A stretch of 64,000 nt of DNA. It comes from Myxococcales bacterium (GTDB lineage: Bacteria; Myxococcota_A; Polyangia; Nannocystales; Nannocystaceae). The position numbers and the translations under genes were made by a program. Shown in pieces: positions 38,496 through 46,929 of this stretch. Within the stretch, counting starts at the first letter, position 1, and each line of letters opens with the position of its first letter. Location: the NCBI GenBank assembly GCA_020633315.1, contig JACKDV010000012.1:62001-126000 (forward strand), given 5' to 3'. Below the pieces are notes generated by a model. The model ran no database searches. It was not told the origin of the DNA and saw only the letters and a list, made by a program, of their open reading frames with translations.

Positions 38496-39638
38496 ATGTC
38501 CGATCGATCGCGTGATGGCCCCGGCGACTCGGCCGACGTGAGCGCTGCGCTGCGGCGCGGGCTCAAGTCCGCGCTGGCCCGCTGGGTGCTCGCCAAGCGT
38601 CGGGGCTACCGACCCGCACCGCCGCCGGAGCCGAGCGACGAGGCCACCCACGAGTGGGACGGTCGGCCGCGCTTTGCCGAGGACTACACCTTCGCCGGCG
38701 CGCAGGCGGGCCTCGGCGTGATCGTGCGGCTCGAGTGGCTGCCGGGGCGAGACTCCCAGCGGGTGTGGGTGGTGGTGCTGCGGCCCGACGGGGCGTGGGC
38801 GCTGCCGGGCGGCGATCGGGTGCTCCGCACCACGGGCGAGGATCGCTGGCGAGCGGCGGGGCTGCGGCTCGACTGCGTGACCCCCATGCAGCGCTGGACG
38901 GTGGAGCACACCGGTCGGCTGCAGCGCATGGGCTACGTGGCGGGAGGGCCGTCGCTGCGGGTCGTGGAGGCGGGCGATCCAGCCGAGCTGCGGGGCAGCG
39001 TGGACCTCACCTTCGTGGCCTCGGCGCCGCCCCATGCTCCGGGGATCGACGATGATCCCGAGCTGCTGGCGCGGCGGCTGGGCGAGGCGAGCTGGGACGC
39101 CCGGCTGCTGCGAGCGGCCCGACGCGCGCGCTCGCAGGGCTACGTGCAGCTCGGGCACCTGCACGGCACGGTCGCCGTCGGCGATCTGCTGGTGCCGGTG
39201 CGCGCGGTGTCGCTACGGCAACATCACTGGGGGGTTCGCGACTGGGGGGCACCCCGAGAGGCGTTCCAGTGCATGTGGGCCACCCCCGACGAGCGGTGCG
39301 GCTGGGTCTACCGGGCCCGCTTCCCCTTCGTCACCCTCGAGGGCGGGTTCTGGGCGCAGCGCGAGCGGATCGCCCCCGTGCGCACCCTGGGGTGCAGCGT
39401 GGAGGAGCGTCCCGGGCGGGCCCCGGCGCGGGTGGGGCTGAGCATCGGCGAGGCCGAGGGATCCCACGAGCTGCGGGCCGAGGTGGTCTCGGAGCTCTCG
39501 TTTGCCGTGGATGGCCGGGCGCGGCTGGACGTGGGCCTGCTCCGCGTCGAAGGGTCGCAGCCGGGGTGGGGCCTGTGGACCGGCCTTCGACGCCTGCCCC
39601 CGGCTGGACGTCCCGGGGCGGCCCGGCTGGGGGGATGA
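38496..39638 (+). CDS. AttH/DUF7064-like beta-barrel protein (tentative)
   Basis: A 380-residue protein without signal peptide or membrane segment. The clearest feature is a block near residues 207-260: QLGHLHGTVAVGDLLVPV followed by HHWGVRDWGAPREAFQCMWA. This resembles the two-barrel AttH/hydroxyneurosporene-synthase-like proteins, whose motif is a short Gly-rich strand followed by R-D-(H/W)-x-W-G. Related domains accompany some Rph-like phosphotransferases in other lineages, and an Rph-like enzyme lies at 9047, but no direct link is shown. Start ATG 38496 is chosen because upstream in-frame sequence overlaps the TPR lipoprotein. The family assignment is from motif memory and could be wrong. 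Confidence 0.55.
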   Translation: MSDRSRDGPGDSADVSAALRRGLKSALARWVLAKRRGYRPAPPPEPSDEATHEWDGRPRFAEDYTFAGAQAGLGVIVRLEWLPGRDSQRVWVVVLRPDGAWALPGGDRVLRTTGEDRWRAAGLRLDCVTPMQRWTVEHTGRLQRMGYVAGGPSLRVVEAGDPAELRGSVDLTFVASAPPHAPGIDDDPELLARRLGEASWDARLLRAARRARSQGYVQLGHLHGTVAVGDLLVPVRAVSLRQHHWGVRDWGAPREAFQCMWATPDERCGWVYRARFPFVTLEGGFWAQRERIAPVRTLGCSVEERPGRAPARVGLSIGEAEGSHELRAEVVSELSFAVDGRARLDVGLLRVEGSQPGWGLWTGLRRLPPAGRPGAARLGG

Positions 39639-39649
39639 GCGGGCGCCGG

Positions 39650-40036
39650 TCAGGCGGGGGAGCCCTGTAGCCACTGCGTGGCGTGGGGCTCGTGCTCGAA
39701 CATGCGCAGCTCGACCCGCAGCGACGACGCCGCGAGCTGGGACGCCGTTCGCATCACCGAGGAGGTGGCCACCAGCGCGATGCGGGTGAGGCCCAGCTGG
39801 GGGGCCTCGCGGAGGAACTGCGCCGCCGGGCGCAGGCACGAGGCCTCGTAGCCCGCCACGTTGCGCAGGTCGATCAGCATGCTCCGGCTCAGCTCACTCC
39901 CGCCGCGGAGCTCTCGCAGGGTTCGCTCGAGCATCTCGCGGGTGACGAAGCCGCCACCATGCACGCGCGTATACGCATGCCCGGAGCAGGCCGACAGCGT
40001 CGAGGGCTCCTCGGTGTAGTGGGTGAGCGGGGGCAA
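39650..40036 (-). CDS. STAS-like small protein (start uncertain)
   Basis: About 128 residues if TTG 40036 is the start. The body reads MLIDLRNVAGYEASCLRPA, then LGLTRIALVATSSVMRTASQ and a final RMFEHEPHATQWLQG, the order found in SpoIIAA/STAS-like domains that place a strand-helix pair before a short acidic end. The frame remains open upstream to 40492, but that region has hairpins and Ser/Pro/Arg-rich translation unlike a protein core. The gene is convergent with the AttH-like gene (11 bases between stops). Function unknown. Confidence 0.5.
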   Translation of the reverse strand: MPPLTHYTEEPSTLSACSGHAYTRVHGGGFVTREMLERTLRELRGGSELSRSMLIDLRNVAGYEASCLRPAAQFLREAPQLGLTRIALVATSSVMRTASQLAASSLRVELRMFEHEPHATQWLQGSPA

Positions 40037-40194
40037 TGGGCAACCGGTGAGCGTGGCGGTCGAAATCGAGCGGGTCTCCGCGTCGCCATCGGACGGCAGA
40101 TCGCGGGAGCGGGGAGCAAGAGCGAAAGGAAGCGGACGGATGCTCGCGTGTGGTGCCGAAATGGTACCCGTGAGCCATCCAGGGAGCACGGAGG

Positions 40195-40215
40195 GCCCTT
40201 CCGTGAAGGAAGGGC
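40195..40215. terminator. Hairpin GCCCTTCC/GGAAGGGC
   Basis: An 8-bp perfect stem (40195-40202 and 40208-40215) with loop GTGAA. It lies downstream of the lipoprotein gene on the minus strand, after the stronger hairpin at 40251-40285; it may be a second terminator or a leader structure of the STAS-like gene. Confidence 0.4.
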
Positions 40216-40250
40216 AGACCTCGCGAGCCGAGCTGCCAGAATAGAGAAAC

Positions 40251-40285
40251 GCCACGCTCGAGGCAATGGCTACGTCGAGCGTGGC
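40251..40285 (-). terminator. Probable terminator of the acidic lipoprotein gene
   Basis: An 11-bp perfect inverted repeat, GCCACGCTCGA (40251-40261) and TCGAGCGTGGC (40275-40285), 13-base loop. On the minus strand it is followed by GTTTCTCTATTCT. It is 116 bases beyond the stop at 40401. Confidence 0.55.
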
Positions 40286-40400
40286 GAAGGATTTTGGGGG
40301 ACCAAGTGGGAACGTCGTGCGAACGACGTGGGGCCGTCTACCGAGGTCGCTCGAGGCGGCCCGTGGTGGTCCCGAGGATCGCGAGGATGCGAGCGAGGGC

Positions 40401-41279
40401 CTAGCCGCCCGTCGAGTCGCCGCCGGTCGAGTCTCCGCCCGTATCGTCCATGCTTCCGGTGGTGTCACCGTCGGTCTCGCCGGCGGTTGCATCGCCGCCC
40501 GAGGAGCCGTTGGAGGTGGTGCCGGCCTCGCCCTGCAGGATCTCGAAGGTGCACGCGTCGCCCTCGCAGGTGAGCGCGATTCGAACCGACTTGCCCGCGC
40601 CCACCGCCTGCGCGAATTGGATCTCGATCTCGTCGCCGACCGAGCCGCCCATGCCGTCGAGGGGCTGCAGGAACACCCGATCGAACAGGCGCCCGTTGAT
40701 CTCGCGATCGTCGTCGGGCACGGCCACGATGTCGGTGAAGTCGCAGAGATCGAACTCGTGGGTCTTGAGACCGCCGGCCGCGCTCGCCGCCTCCACCTGG
40801 AGACCGTGGATCATGATGTCGGTCGAGCCGCACATGGCCGGGAAGCCGCTGCCCGTGTTGATCACCTGCATGATCACCTCGAGGCGGGCGGGGATCAGGC
40901 CGAGCTCGACGGGGAAGTCCTTGTCGTCGCCTCCGATCACCTCCACCCGATCGTCGGTGATGGGATCGTTGAGGTTGTCGATGACCGCGTCGCCGACGTC
41001 GTCGATGCCCTGCACCACGATGTCGTAGGTGCCCGCCGGGGCCGAGATGGTGATCTCACCGCCTGCGTTGTCGCAGGTCACGGTCTCGGTGGCCACGTCG
41101 TCACCGAGCTCGACGGTGATGTCGACGACGTTCTCGGCGTCCTCGTTGCAGCTGGTGAAGGAGTCGAAGGAGTACTGGACCCGCAGGGTGCCGGAGCCGG
41201 GGTCATTGTTGCAGGCGCCGAGGGTGGCGCACAGACCGATGGCGGCAATGCCGCAGGACAGACGGGCAGGCAAGGTCAT
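40401..41279 (-). CDS. Lipoprotein with acidic Ser/Thr/Gly C-terminal tail
   Basis: A 292-residue protein; the signal ends in lipobox LGAC (Cys23). The body has strands of an immunoglobulin-like character (ITISAPAGTYDIVVQGIDDV near 75-94) and four to six cysteines. After about residue 245 comes a low-complexity tail, DTTGSMDDTGGDSTGGDSTG near the end. The DNA for the tail is itself repetitive (40405-40440). An AGGAG lies 11 bases before ATG 41279. No family recognised. It is divergent from the LysM/M74 gene, with a 260-base gap that contains the palindrome GCTTGCAAGC at 41335-41344. Confidence 0.72.
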   Translation of the reverse strand: MTLPARLSCGIAAIGLCATLGACNNDPGSGTLRVQYSFDSFTSCNEDAENVVDITVELGDDVATETVTCDNAGGEITISAPAGTYDIVVQGIDDVGDAVIDNLNDPITDDRVEVIGGDDKDFPVELGLIPARLEVIMQVINTGSGFPAMCGSTDIMIHGLQVEAASAAGGLKTHEFDLCDFTDIVAVPDDDREINGRLFDRVFLQPLDGMGGSVGDEIEIQFAQAVGAGKSVRIALTCEGDACTFEILQGEAGTTSNGSSGGDATAGETDGDTTGSMDDTGGDSTGGDSTGG

Positions 41280-41540
41280 GGTGATGAGAGCTCCTGAGTC
41301 CGAAGGGAAGCGAATCGTGGGCGACCGGGGGGGTGCTTGCAAGCGTGGTGATGCCCAACACGTGGTGAGCCCAGGCGTCCCCCGGGCCGAGCCGGCCTGC
41401 ATGGACGCAGACCCCCGCTAGCATGTTCACCCCGCCCTCGCCGCGCCGTGCGGTGGATCGCAGTCGCTCGATCGGTCGCAGGCCTGTCGTTTGGTCCGGT
41501 TTCTTGGCCTTCGGTCCAGGATCTGCCTACAGAGTAGGAC

Positions 41541-42704
41541 ATGTACGACAGCGAGCATCGGTGGCCGCGGATCCGGCGTCGCCGGCCCTGGTGGAGCATC
41601 CTGCTGCTGGCGGGCCTGGGGTGGCCCACCGTGGCCGCCGCCCGAGCCCCGTCCGAGCCCGAGCCCGAGGTCGTCGCCGACGACGACGAGGTGGAGACGG
41701 GCGAAGCCGAGCTGGAGACCGCCGGCGATCGTCCCACGCGGGCCCCGGCCCATGCCGACTGCGACCATCGCATGCCGCTCTACGAGCACGCGGTGCAGCC
41801 CGGGGAGCACCTGGGGCTCATCGCGGGCCGCTACGGCGTGCGCCGAACCGAGCTGGTGGCCCTCAACCCGCAGATCAGCGATCCCAACCTGATCGTGCCG
41901 GGGCAGCTCGTGCGGGTGTGCCCGGAGATCTTCCCCCGGCTCACCGAGACGGTCGAGATCACGGTGGCCCCCGGCGAGACCCTGGGCGAGATCGCCGAGG
42001 CCCACGGCCTGAGCCTGCGGGCGCTGCTCGAGCAGAACCCCAAGATCCACGACGCCAACCACGTGCGGGTGGGGCAGCGGCTCACGCTGCGCATCGACGG
42101 CGGGCTGCATCCCGACTTCCTGCCGCCCGAGCCCAAGAAGTCCCGGCGCGGGGCGGGGGGCGGCGGCGGGAGGCGGGCCGAGATCACGGTGCGCCTCACC
42201 CCGAGCGACGACATCTTCGTCAAGCGACCCAAGCTGGCCTTCGGCACGCCCAAGACCATTCGCCTGCTGGAGCGCGCGGTGGCCCAGTACAAGCGGCAGC
42301 ACCGGGGCAGCCCCAAGGTGCTGGTGGGCGACATCAGCCAGGAGGGCGGCGGCGCGCTGCATCCCCACGTCTCGCACCGCACCGGCCGCGACATCGATCT
42401 CGGCTACGTGCTGCGAGGGACCCACGGCGAGCGCACGCGCTTTGGGGGGGTCAGCCGCGAGACCCTCGACGTGGCCCGCACCTGGAGCCTCATCAAGGCC
42501 TTCGTCGACACCGAGCAGGTGGTCTACGTGTTCGTCGACTACCGGATCCAGGAGCAGCTCTACGAGCACGCCAAGTCCCGCGGGGTGCCGCAGCAGGAGC
42601 TCGACGAGCTGTTCCAGTACCCGCACGGTCGCGGGCGGGCGCACGGGATCATCCGGCACTGGCCCAACCATGCGCACCACTTCCACGTGCGCTTCCGGAG
42701 CTGA
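41541..42704 (+). CDS. MepA-like (M74) endopeptidase with two LysM domains
   Basis: A 387-residue protein. A basic N-terminus and one hydrophobic segment (about 17-34, WWSILLLAGLGWPTVAAA) serve as signal or anchor. Two LysM domains follow: about 83-127 (VQPGEHLGLIAGRYGVRRTE) and 139-185 (VAPGETLGEIAEAHGLSLRA), then a Gly/Arg linker and an M74 domain (about 213-387). Ligands match the family: His279 and Asp286 in HVSHRTGRDIDLGYV, then His377, His380 and His382 in PNHAHHFHVRF. LysM binds GlcNAc chains, so the enzyme is held on peptidoglycan while it cuts cross-links. It is a paralogue of the gene at 6886-8151, which lacks LysM. Confidence 0.88.
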   Translation: MYDSEHRWPRIRRRRPWWSILLLAGLGWPTVAAARAPSEPEPEVVADDDEVETGEAELETAGDRPTRAPAHADCDHRMPLYEHAVQPGEHLGLIAGRYGVRRTELVALNPQISDPNLIVPGQLVRVCPEIFPRLTETVEITVAPGETLGEIAEAHGLSLRALLEQNPKIHDANHVRVGQRLTLRIDGGLHPDFLPPEPKKSRRGAGGGGGRRAEITVRLTPSDDIFVKRPKLAFGTPKTIRLLERAVAQYKRQHRGSPKVLVGDISQEGGGALHPHVSHRTGRDIDLGYVLRGTHGERTRFGGVSRETLDVARTWSLIKAFVDTEQVVYVFVDYRIQEQLYEHAKSRGVPQQELDELFQYPHGRGRAHGIIRHWPNHAHHFHVRFRS

Positions 42705-42726
42705 GCCACCCGCGGGGCGAGGCCCT

Positions 42727-43143
42727 TCAGCGTCGGCGCAGCACCAGGCGGCGGCGGCCGTCGGCGGCGCGGGACGACTCGATCGCCTCCACCTCGAGGC
42801 CGGCGCTCGCGGCCGCTCGACGCACCCGCAGCTCCCCCACCGCGCGCTCGAGCGGCGGCAGCAGGCTCGCCTCGAGCAGCGTGCGGTCGAGCTCGCCGCA
42901 CACCAGCCGCACCGCTCCCTCGTCGAGGACGAAGCCGAAGTCCTCCACCGCGTCGAGGGTGCCGGCGGGCAGCCGTAGGTCCACCGGCTCGCCGGGGCAC
43001 TCCACGCTGCCCTCGAGCATCACGCGGGCGCGCGGGCCGTGTCCGCGGCCTCGCTGCACCGGGAGCCCGAGCTCGGCCAGCCCGCGGGCCACCTCCTCGA
43101 GATCCCCCAGCGCCGACGCGGTGACTCGGACGTAGCGGCTCAA
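42727..43143 (-). CDS. DUF1257 (Ycf35-like) protein
   Basis: A 138-residue protein starting at TTG 43143, which overlaps the stop of the gene before it (TTGA). The layout resembles DUF1257/Ycf35: a start LSRYVRVTASALGDLEEVARG with a leading helix, a middle strand set, then DFGFVLDEGAVRLVCGELDR and a helical, Arg-rich end. Ycf35 proteins of cyanobacteria and plastids have unknown function and tend to occur near the AAA protein Ycf46, a homologue of which lies 2.3 kb away on the same strand. The assignment is from motif memory without search. Confidence 0.55.
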   Translation of the reverse strand: MSRYVRVTASALGDLEEVARGLAELGLPVQRGRGHGPRARVMLEGSVECPGEPVDLRLPAGTLDAVEDFGFVLDEGAVRLVCGELDRTLLEASLLPPLERAVGELRVRRAAASAGLEVEAIESSRAADGRRRLVLRRR

Positions 43144-43364
43144 CCGGCCCGGCCCTCGCGACCCGGGGCGGCGCACAGCGGGCAGGGGCCCCGCACGGGC
43201 AGCGGGCGGTACCAGCCGCAGTGCTCGCAGACGGCGGCTGCGAGCACGGCCGCAGGCGGCGGCTCCTCGGGCAACGGCGGCGTGACGGCCACGCCGAAGT
43301 GCTCGAACAGATCTCCGGTCGCAGGGGTGCGCAAACGCCGGAATCGCTCGCCATCGCGGGCCAT
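43140..43364 (-). CDS. Small zinc-ribbon protein
   Basis: A 74-residue protein with four cysteines in two pairs, CEHC (46-49) and CPLC (61-64), separated by 11 residues, as in a zinc ribbon. The N-terminal half is Pro-rich and basic (MARDGERFRRLRTPATG). Its TGA overlaps the TTG start of the DUF1257-like gene, so the two are translated together. Small cysteine-containing partners are seen beside Ycf35-type genes elsewhere, but this one is not matched to a named family. Confidence 0.6.
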   Translation of the reverse strand: MARDGERFRRLRTPATGDLFEHFGVAVTPPLPEEPPPAAVLAAAVCEHCGWYRPLPVRGPCPLCAAPGREGRAG

Positions 43365-43438
43365 CGCGGCACTCTAGCAGGCCCCTACGAGGCTCGTCGC
43401 CGACCTGGGACGCCCCCCTCGGCATGGCTGGGGTTTGC

Positions 43439-43891
43439 ATGTATGTTGGCGCTCGAAGCTACTCCGTGACGCGTTCCGGCAAACCTTCCGATCGGCGCCG
43501 TGGGCGGCGTGTTCCGATGAGCGCCGCTGTCAGCGGCCTCGATCCCCGCGCCACCACCCCGGTGAGCGACCTCAGCGAGTCGGGTGTCTTCGTACACACC
43601 GACGAGCCCCTGCCCATCGGCTCCGACATCGAGCTGCGCTTCACCGCCTTCCCCGAGCCCGACATGCCGGTGCTGTTCGAGGCCAAGGGCCGGGTGGTGC
43701 GCCATGCGGTGGAGGGCGAGCCCTCGGGCATGGGCGTGGAGTTCGTGGAGCTGGCTGACGCCGCCCGGGACGTGCTGCACAAGATCATGCTGCGCGACGA
43801 GGCCGACCGGCAGAGCCGCCGCATCGCCACCACCGACGAGACCCTGCGGACGCACGGCCTGGTCGCCCGCCTGCTGCAGAGCAAGGGCTGA
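43439..43891 (+). CDS. PilZ-domain protein
   Basis: A protein of about 150 residues. A c-di-GMP-binding PilZ domain covers most of it: an Arg-rich start SDRRRGRRVPMSAAVSG, then DLSESGVFVHTDEPLPIG, a GRVVRHAVEG strand and GMGVEF. The RxxxR and DxSxxG motifs needed for c-di-GMP are both present. The start could also be ATG 43424 or GTG 43466; 43439 has a weak GGGG upstream. PilZ proteins convey c-di-GMP levels to motility or envelope functions; a prepilin peptidase and many envelope genes are nearby, but no direct partner is evident. Confidence 0.85.
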   Translation: MYVGARSYSVTRSGKPSDRRRGRRVPMSAAVSGLDPRATTPVSDLSESGVFVHTDEPLPIGSDIELRFTAFPEPDMPVLFEAKGRVVRHAVEGEPSGMGVEFVELADAARDVLHKIMLRDEADRQSRRIATTDETLRTHGLVARLLQSKG

Positions 43892-43934
43892 GGGCGGCCG
43901 GCGGTCGCCCGCCGGCTCGCTCGCGAGGGTGGCC

Positions 43935-45398
43935 CTAGAGGGCGCGCACCATCTCGGCGATCAGCGCCACGCCGAAGCCGGTGCCGCGGTCCTTGGGGAA
44001 CGAGGGGCCAGCGAGATCGATGTGGCACCAGCGACGGCTGCGGGCCCGTGGCGCGTCGGCGAGGTGCTCGTACACGAACTGCGCGGCGCAGCTCGTCTGG
44101 GCGTTCATGCGGTTGGCCACCGAGTTGCGCAGGTCGGCGATGGGGCTGCTGAACTCCTGGCGGAACAGCTCGGGGGCGAAGGGCAGCGGGTGGGTCATGT
44201 CGCCGCTGGTCAGGCCGCAGCGCACCGCGATCGCCTCGAGCTCGGCGTCGTTGGAGATCACCGCGGCGTGCAGCAAGCCGGTCGACACCAGCTGCGCGCC
44301 GGTGAGGGTGGCCGCGTCGATCACCACGTCGGCCTCGAGCTCGCGCGCGGCCCAGCTCACCCCGTCGCCCAGCAGCAGCCGTCCCTCGGCGTCGGTGTTG
44401 TTGATCTCCACCGTCTTGCCCGAGTGCAGGCGCAGCACGTCGTCGGGCTTGTACGAGCCCGACGACACCGCGTTCTCGGCCATGCAGAGGACGAGGCTGA
44501 GCTTGTGGCGGCAGCCGCCGCGCACCAGCGAGCGGAAGGCACCCAGCACCGCGGCCGCGCCCCCCATGTCGCTCTTCATGCCCTCCATCATGCCGCGCGC
44601 CTTGATGTGCAGGCCGCCGGTGTCGAAGGTGACGCCCTTGCCCACCAGCGCCACGTGGTGCTCGGCGTCGCCGGGGTCGTAGCTGGCCACGAGCATGCGC
44701 GGGGCCGAGAGCGCGGCGCGGCCCACCGAGTGGATGCCCATCAGGCCGTGCTCGACCAGGGCCTCGCCCACGATCTCCTGGATGCCCACGCCCGGCAGCT
44801 CGGCGAGCGCCTCGTGGGCCGCCCGCGAGAAGCCGGCGGGGTCGAGCTCGGTGGGCGGGGTGTCGACCATCTGCGCGGCCTCGCGGGCGAAGCGGACGGT
44901 GTGGCGCACGTGGTCGTCGATGGGGATCGGCTCGCCCTTGGGATCGACGGCGAGGATCTGGACGCGCAGGGTGGGGGCCTTGGCCTTCATGCTGTAGGCC
45001 GGCAGGGCGCGGCTCACCGCGCCCACGGCCGCGAGCGCGTGGGCGGGATCCTCGAGCAGCAGCACCACGGCCACCTTGCCCTTGTGGCCCAGGCCGGCCT
45101 GGCTCACCGTGCTGCGGATCGCCTCGGCTCGCGCCGGCGAGTTGTAGCGCGACTGGGCGTCGGGGAGCATGGCCACGTGCACCCACCGCAGGCCCTCGGC
45201 GCCGAGGGTGGAGCAGACCGAGCCCCGATCGCCGGGGGACATGTCCGAGGCCAGGTCGCGGACGATCGCATCGAGGCGGCGACCGAGCACCCGCGGCATG
45301 TGCTTGGCGTCGAGCCGGCGGGCGGGAGCGATGAAGAGGAGGTCGTGCGCCCCCTTGAGCAGGGCCTTGGTGTTGCGGGCGTAGCTTAGCGTCGTCAC
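43935..45398 (-). CDS. pepA: Leucyl aminopeptidase (M17)
   Basis: A 487-residue cytosolic aminopeptidase. The metal and catalytic residues of the family are in place: Lys254, Asp259 and Lys266 in GKGVTFDTGGLHIKARG, Asp277 in KSDMGG, and Asp336, Glu338 and Arg340 in NNTDAEGRLLLGD, the M17 signature. It removes N-terminal amino acids from peptides and works as a hexamer. A GTG at 45398 is the start. It is the last gene of a seven- to eight-gene run on this strand, 48 bases after the Ycf46-like ATPase. Confidence 0.94.
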   Translation of the reverse strand: MTTLSYARNTKALLKGAHDLLFIAPARRLDAKHMPRVLGRRLDAIVRDLASDMSPGDRGSVCSTLGAEGLRWVHVAMLPDAQSRYNSPARAEAIRSTVSQAGLGHKGKVAVVLLLEDPAHALAAVGAVSRALPAYSMKAKAPTLRVQILAVDPKGEPIPIDDHVRHTVRFAREAAQMVDTPPTELDPAGFSRAAHEALAELPGVGIQEIVGEALVEHGLMGIHSVGRAALSAPRMLVASYDPGDAEHHVALVGKGVTFDTGGLHIKARGMMEGMKSDMGGAAAVLGAFRSLVRGGCRHKLSLVLCMAENAVSSGSYKPDDVLRLHSGKTVEINNTDAEGRLLLGDGVSWAARELEADVVIDAATLTGAQLVSTGLLHAAVISNDAELEAIAVRCGLTSGDMTHPLPFAPELFRQEFSSPIADLRNSVANRMNAQTSCAAQFVYEHLADAPRARSRRWCHIDLAGPSFPKDRGTGFGVALIAEMVRAL

Positions 45399-45446
45399 GT
45401 CGCGGGCAAGTATGCAACACGATCGCGCGTCGCGTGGGCGACGAGC

Positions 45447-46928
45447 TCAGGCCCGGCGGGCTCGCTCGCTGGCCCAGGCCCTCAGCGCGGCGATGCTCTC
45501 GGCCCGCGCCCGCGAGAGCGGCACCGTGGCTCGCACCGCACGACGCAGATCCTCGGCGCACAGCGGCCGTTGCTCCGCGAATGCGTCGAGTCGGGCCTCG
45601 ACCAGGGCGGCCTCGATCTCGGCCCCGCTCCAGCCCTCGGCCTCGCGGATCACCGCGGCGAAGGCCTCGGGCTCGTCCTCCATCGGCGGCACCTGGCCCA
45701 GCGTGCGGCGGGGCACGTGCTCGAGGTGGACCCGCAGGATCGCCTCGCGCTGCGCGGCACCGGGGAGGTCGACGAAGAAGATCTCGTCGAGGCGGCCGCG
45801 ACGGAGCAGCTCGGGGGGCAGCGCATCCACGCGGTTGGCGGTGGCGGCCACGAACACCGGCTGCTCGCGCTCCTGCAGCCAGGTGAGCAGCCCGCCCACC
45901 ACCCGCGCGGCCGTGCCCGCGTCGCTCGCGGCCCCCTCGCTGCCGGCGAGGCCCTTGTCGATCTCGTCGAGCCACAGCACCACCGGAGCCAGCCGCTCCA
46001 CCAGGGCCAGGGTGCGGCGCAGGTTGGCCTCGCTCTGCCCCACCGTGCCTCCGAACAGGCGGCCGGGCTCGAGGCGCACCAGCGGCAGGCCGAGCAGCTC
46101 GGCGCACACGCGGGCGGCGAGGCTCTTGCCGCAGCCCTGCACGCCCAGCAGCAGCACGCCGCGGGGCGGCGGGATCGCGGCGAGGCGGGCCCGGGGGCGC
46201 AGGGCGAGGGCGCGGCGTCGCAGCCAGGTCTTGAGCTCGTCGAGGCCGCCGAGCTCCTGCTCGGACACGGGGGCACAGGGCTCCAGCATGCCCTCGCGAT
46301 CGAGGGTGGCCGGCTTGTGCGCGGCGATGTAGCGCCGCACGGCGGGGGCCGAGCCGCCGTGCAGCAGCACGGCCTCGGCGAGCAGGCGATCGACCGCCTG
46401 TCGCGGCAGGCCCAGCGCGGCGCGGGCCAGGCTGGCGGCATGGGGAGCCAGCGGCTCGGCCTCGGGGTGGTGCTCGTCGATGATGCCGGCGGCCCACTCG
46501 AGGTGCTCGCCCAGCTCGGCCAGGCCGGGGGGCGGCAGGCGCTCGTCGAGCAGCTCGGGGATCGGGGCGCGTCGCGTCGCGTCGGTGGCCGGCGGCTCCA
46601 CCAGCACCACCGCCGGCCCGCGCTCGCGCTGGGCCAGCTCGCGCAGCGCTCGGCGGGTGGACGAGGCCTCGAGCCCCGGCCCGGGCTCGAGCAGCACCCA
46701 CAGCTCGTCGTCGCTGCGCGTGCGGAGCTGGTGCAGCAGCTCGAGCAGGGGCTGGTGGCGGGCGTGGTCCACCCCGGCGGCCTCGCTCCAGACGTGCAGC
46801 GGCCAGCCCAGGCGCTGGGCCACCGCCTCGAGGGCCTCGAGCGCGCGGTCCTCCTCGGCGGTCTCCAGCCGGATGGCCCGCGCTCCGGCCCGCAGCGCGG
46901 TCTCGATGCGTGTGCCGACGGCCCGCAC
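45447..46928 (-). CDS. AAA+ ATPase of the Ycf46 type
   Basis: A 493-residue protein. The N-terminal region (about 1-220) is a degenerate domain that includes a RecA-like strand set, as in plastid/cyanobacterial Ycf46. The C-terminal AAA core has Walker A GVQGCGKS (262-269), Walker B VVLWLDEID (316-324), a sensor stretch FVAATANRVDALPPELLRRG (359-378) and an Arg finger in RRGRLDE (376-382). Function of Ycf46 is unknown; some links to CO2 uptake or stress have been suggested in cyanobacteria. GTG 46928 starts one base after the stop of the preceding gene (TAG, C, GTG), so it is translationally coupled to it. Confidence 0.8.
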   Translation of the reverse strand: MRAVGTRIETALRAGARAIRLETAEEDRALEALEAVAQRLGWPLHVWSEAAGVDHARHQPLLELLHQLRTRSDDELWVLLEPGPGLEASSTRRALRELAQRERGPAVVLVEPPATDATRRAPIPELLDERLPPPGLAELGEHLEWAAGIIDEHHPEAEPLAPHAASLARAALGLPRQAVDRLLAEAVLLHGGSAPAVRRYIAAHKPATLDREGMLEPCAPVSEQELGGLDELKTWLRRRALALRPRARLAAIPPPRGVLLLGVQGCGKSLAARVCAELLGLPLVRLEPGRLFGGTVGQSEANLRRTLALVERLAPVVLWLDEIDKGLAGSEGAASDAGTAARVVGGLLTWLQEREQPVFVAATANRVDALPPELLRRGRLDEIFFVDLPGAAQREAILRVHLEHVPRRTLGQVPPMEDEPEAFAAVIREAEGWSGAEIEAALVEARLDAFAEQRPLCAEDLRRAVRATVPLSRARAESIAALRAWASERARRA

Positions 46929-46929
46929 G

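Larger units (their letters stand above)
40037..40400. other. 364-base gap with hairpins and no convincing gene
   Basis: This stretch lies between the STAS-like gene and the stop of the acidic lipoprotein, both on the minus strand. It holds two inverted repeats (listed separately) and locally lower GC content around 40100-40300. Open frames cross it on both strands, but none has a good start, a recognisable domain or a sensible composition. Confidence 0.5.

Noticed and set aside
40037..40492. Upstream extension of the STAS-like gene
   Set aside because: It spans two hairpins and gives a Ser/Pro/Arg-rich product with no core; a nearer start was preferred though with low confidence.
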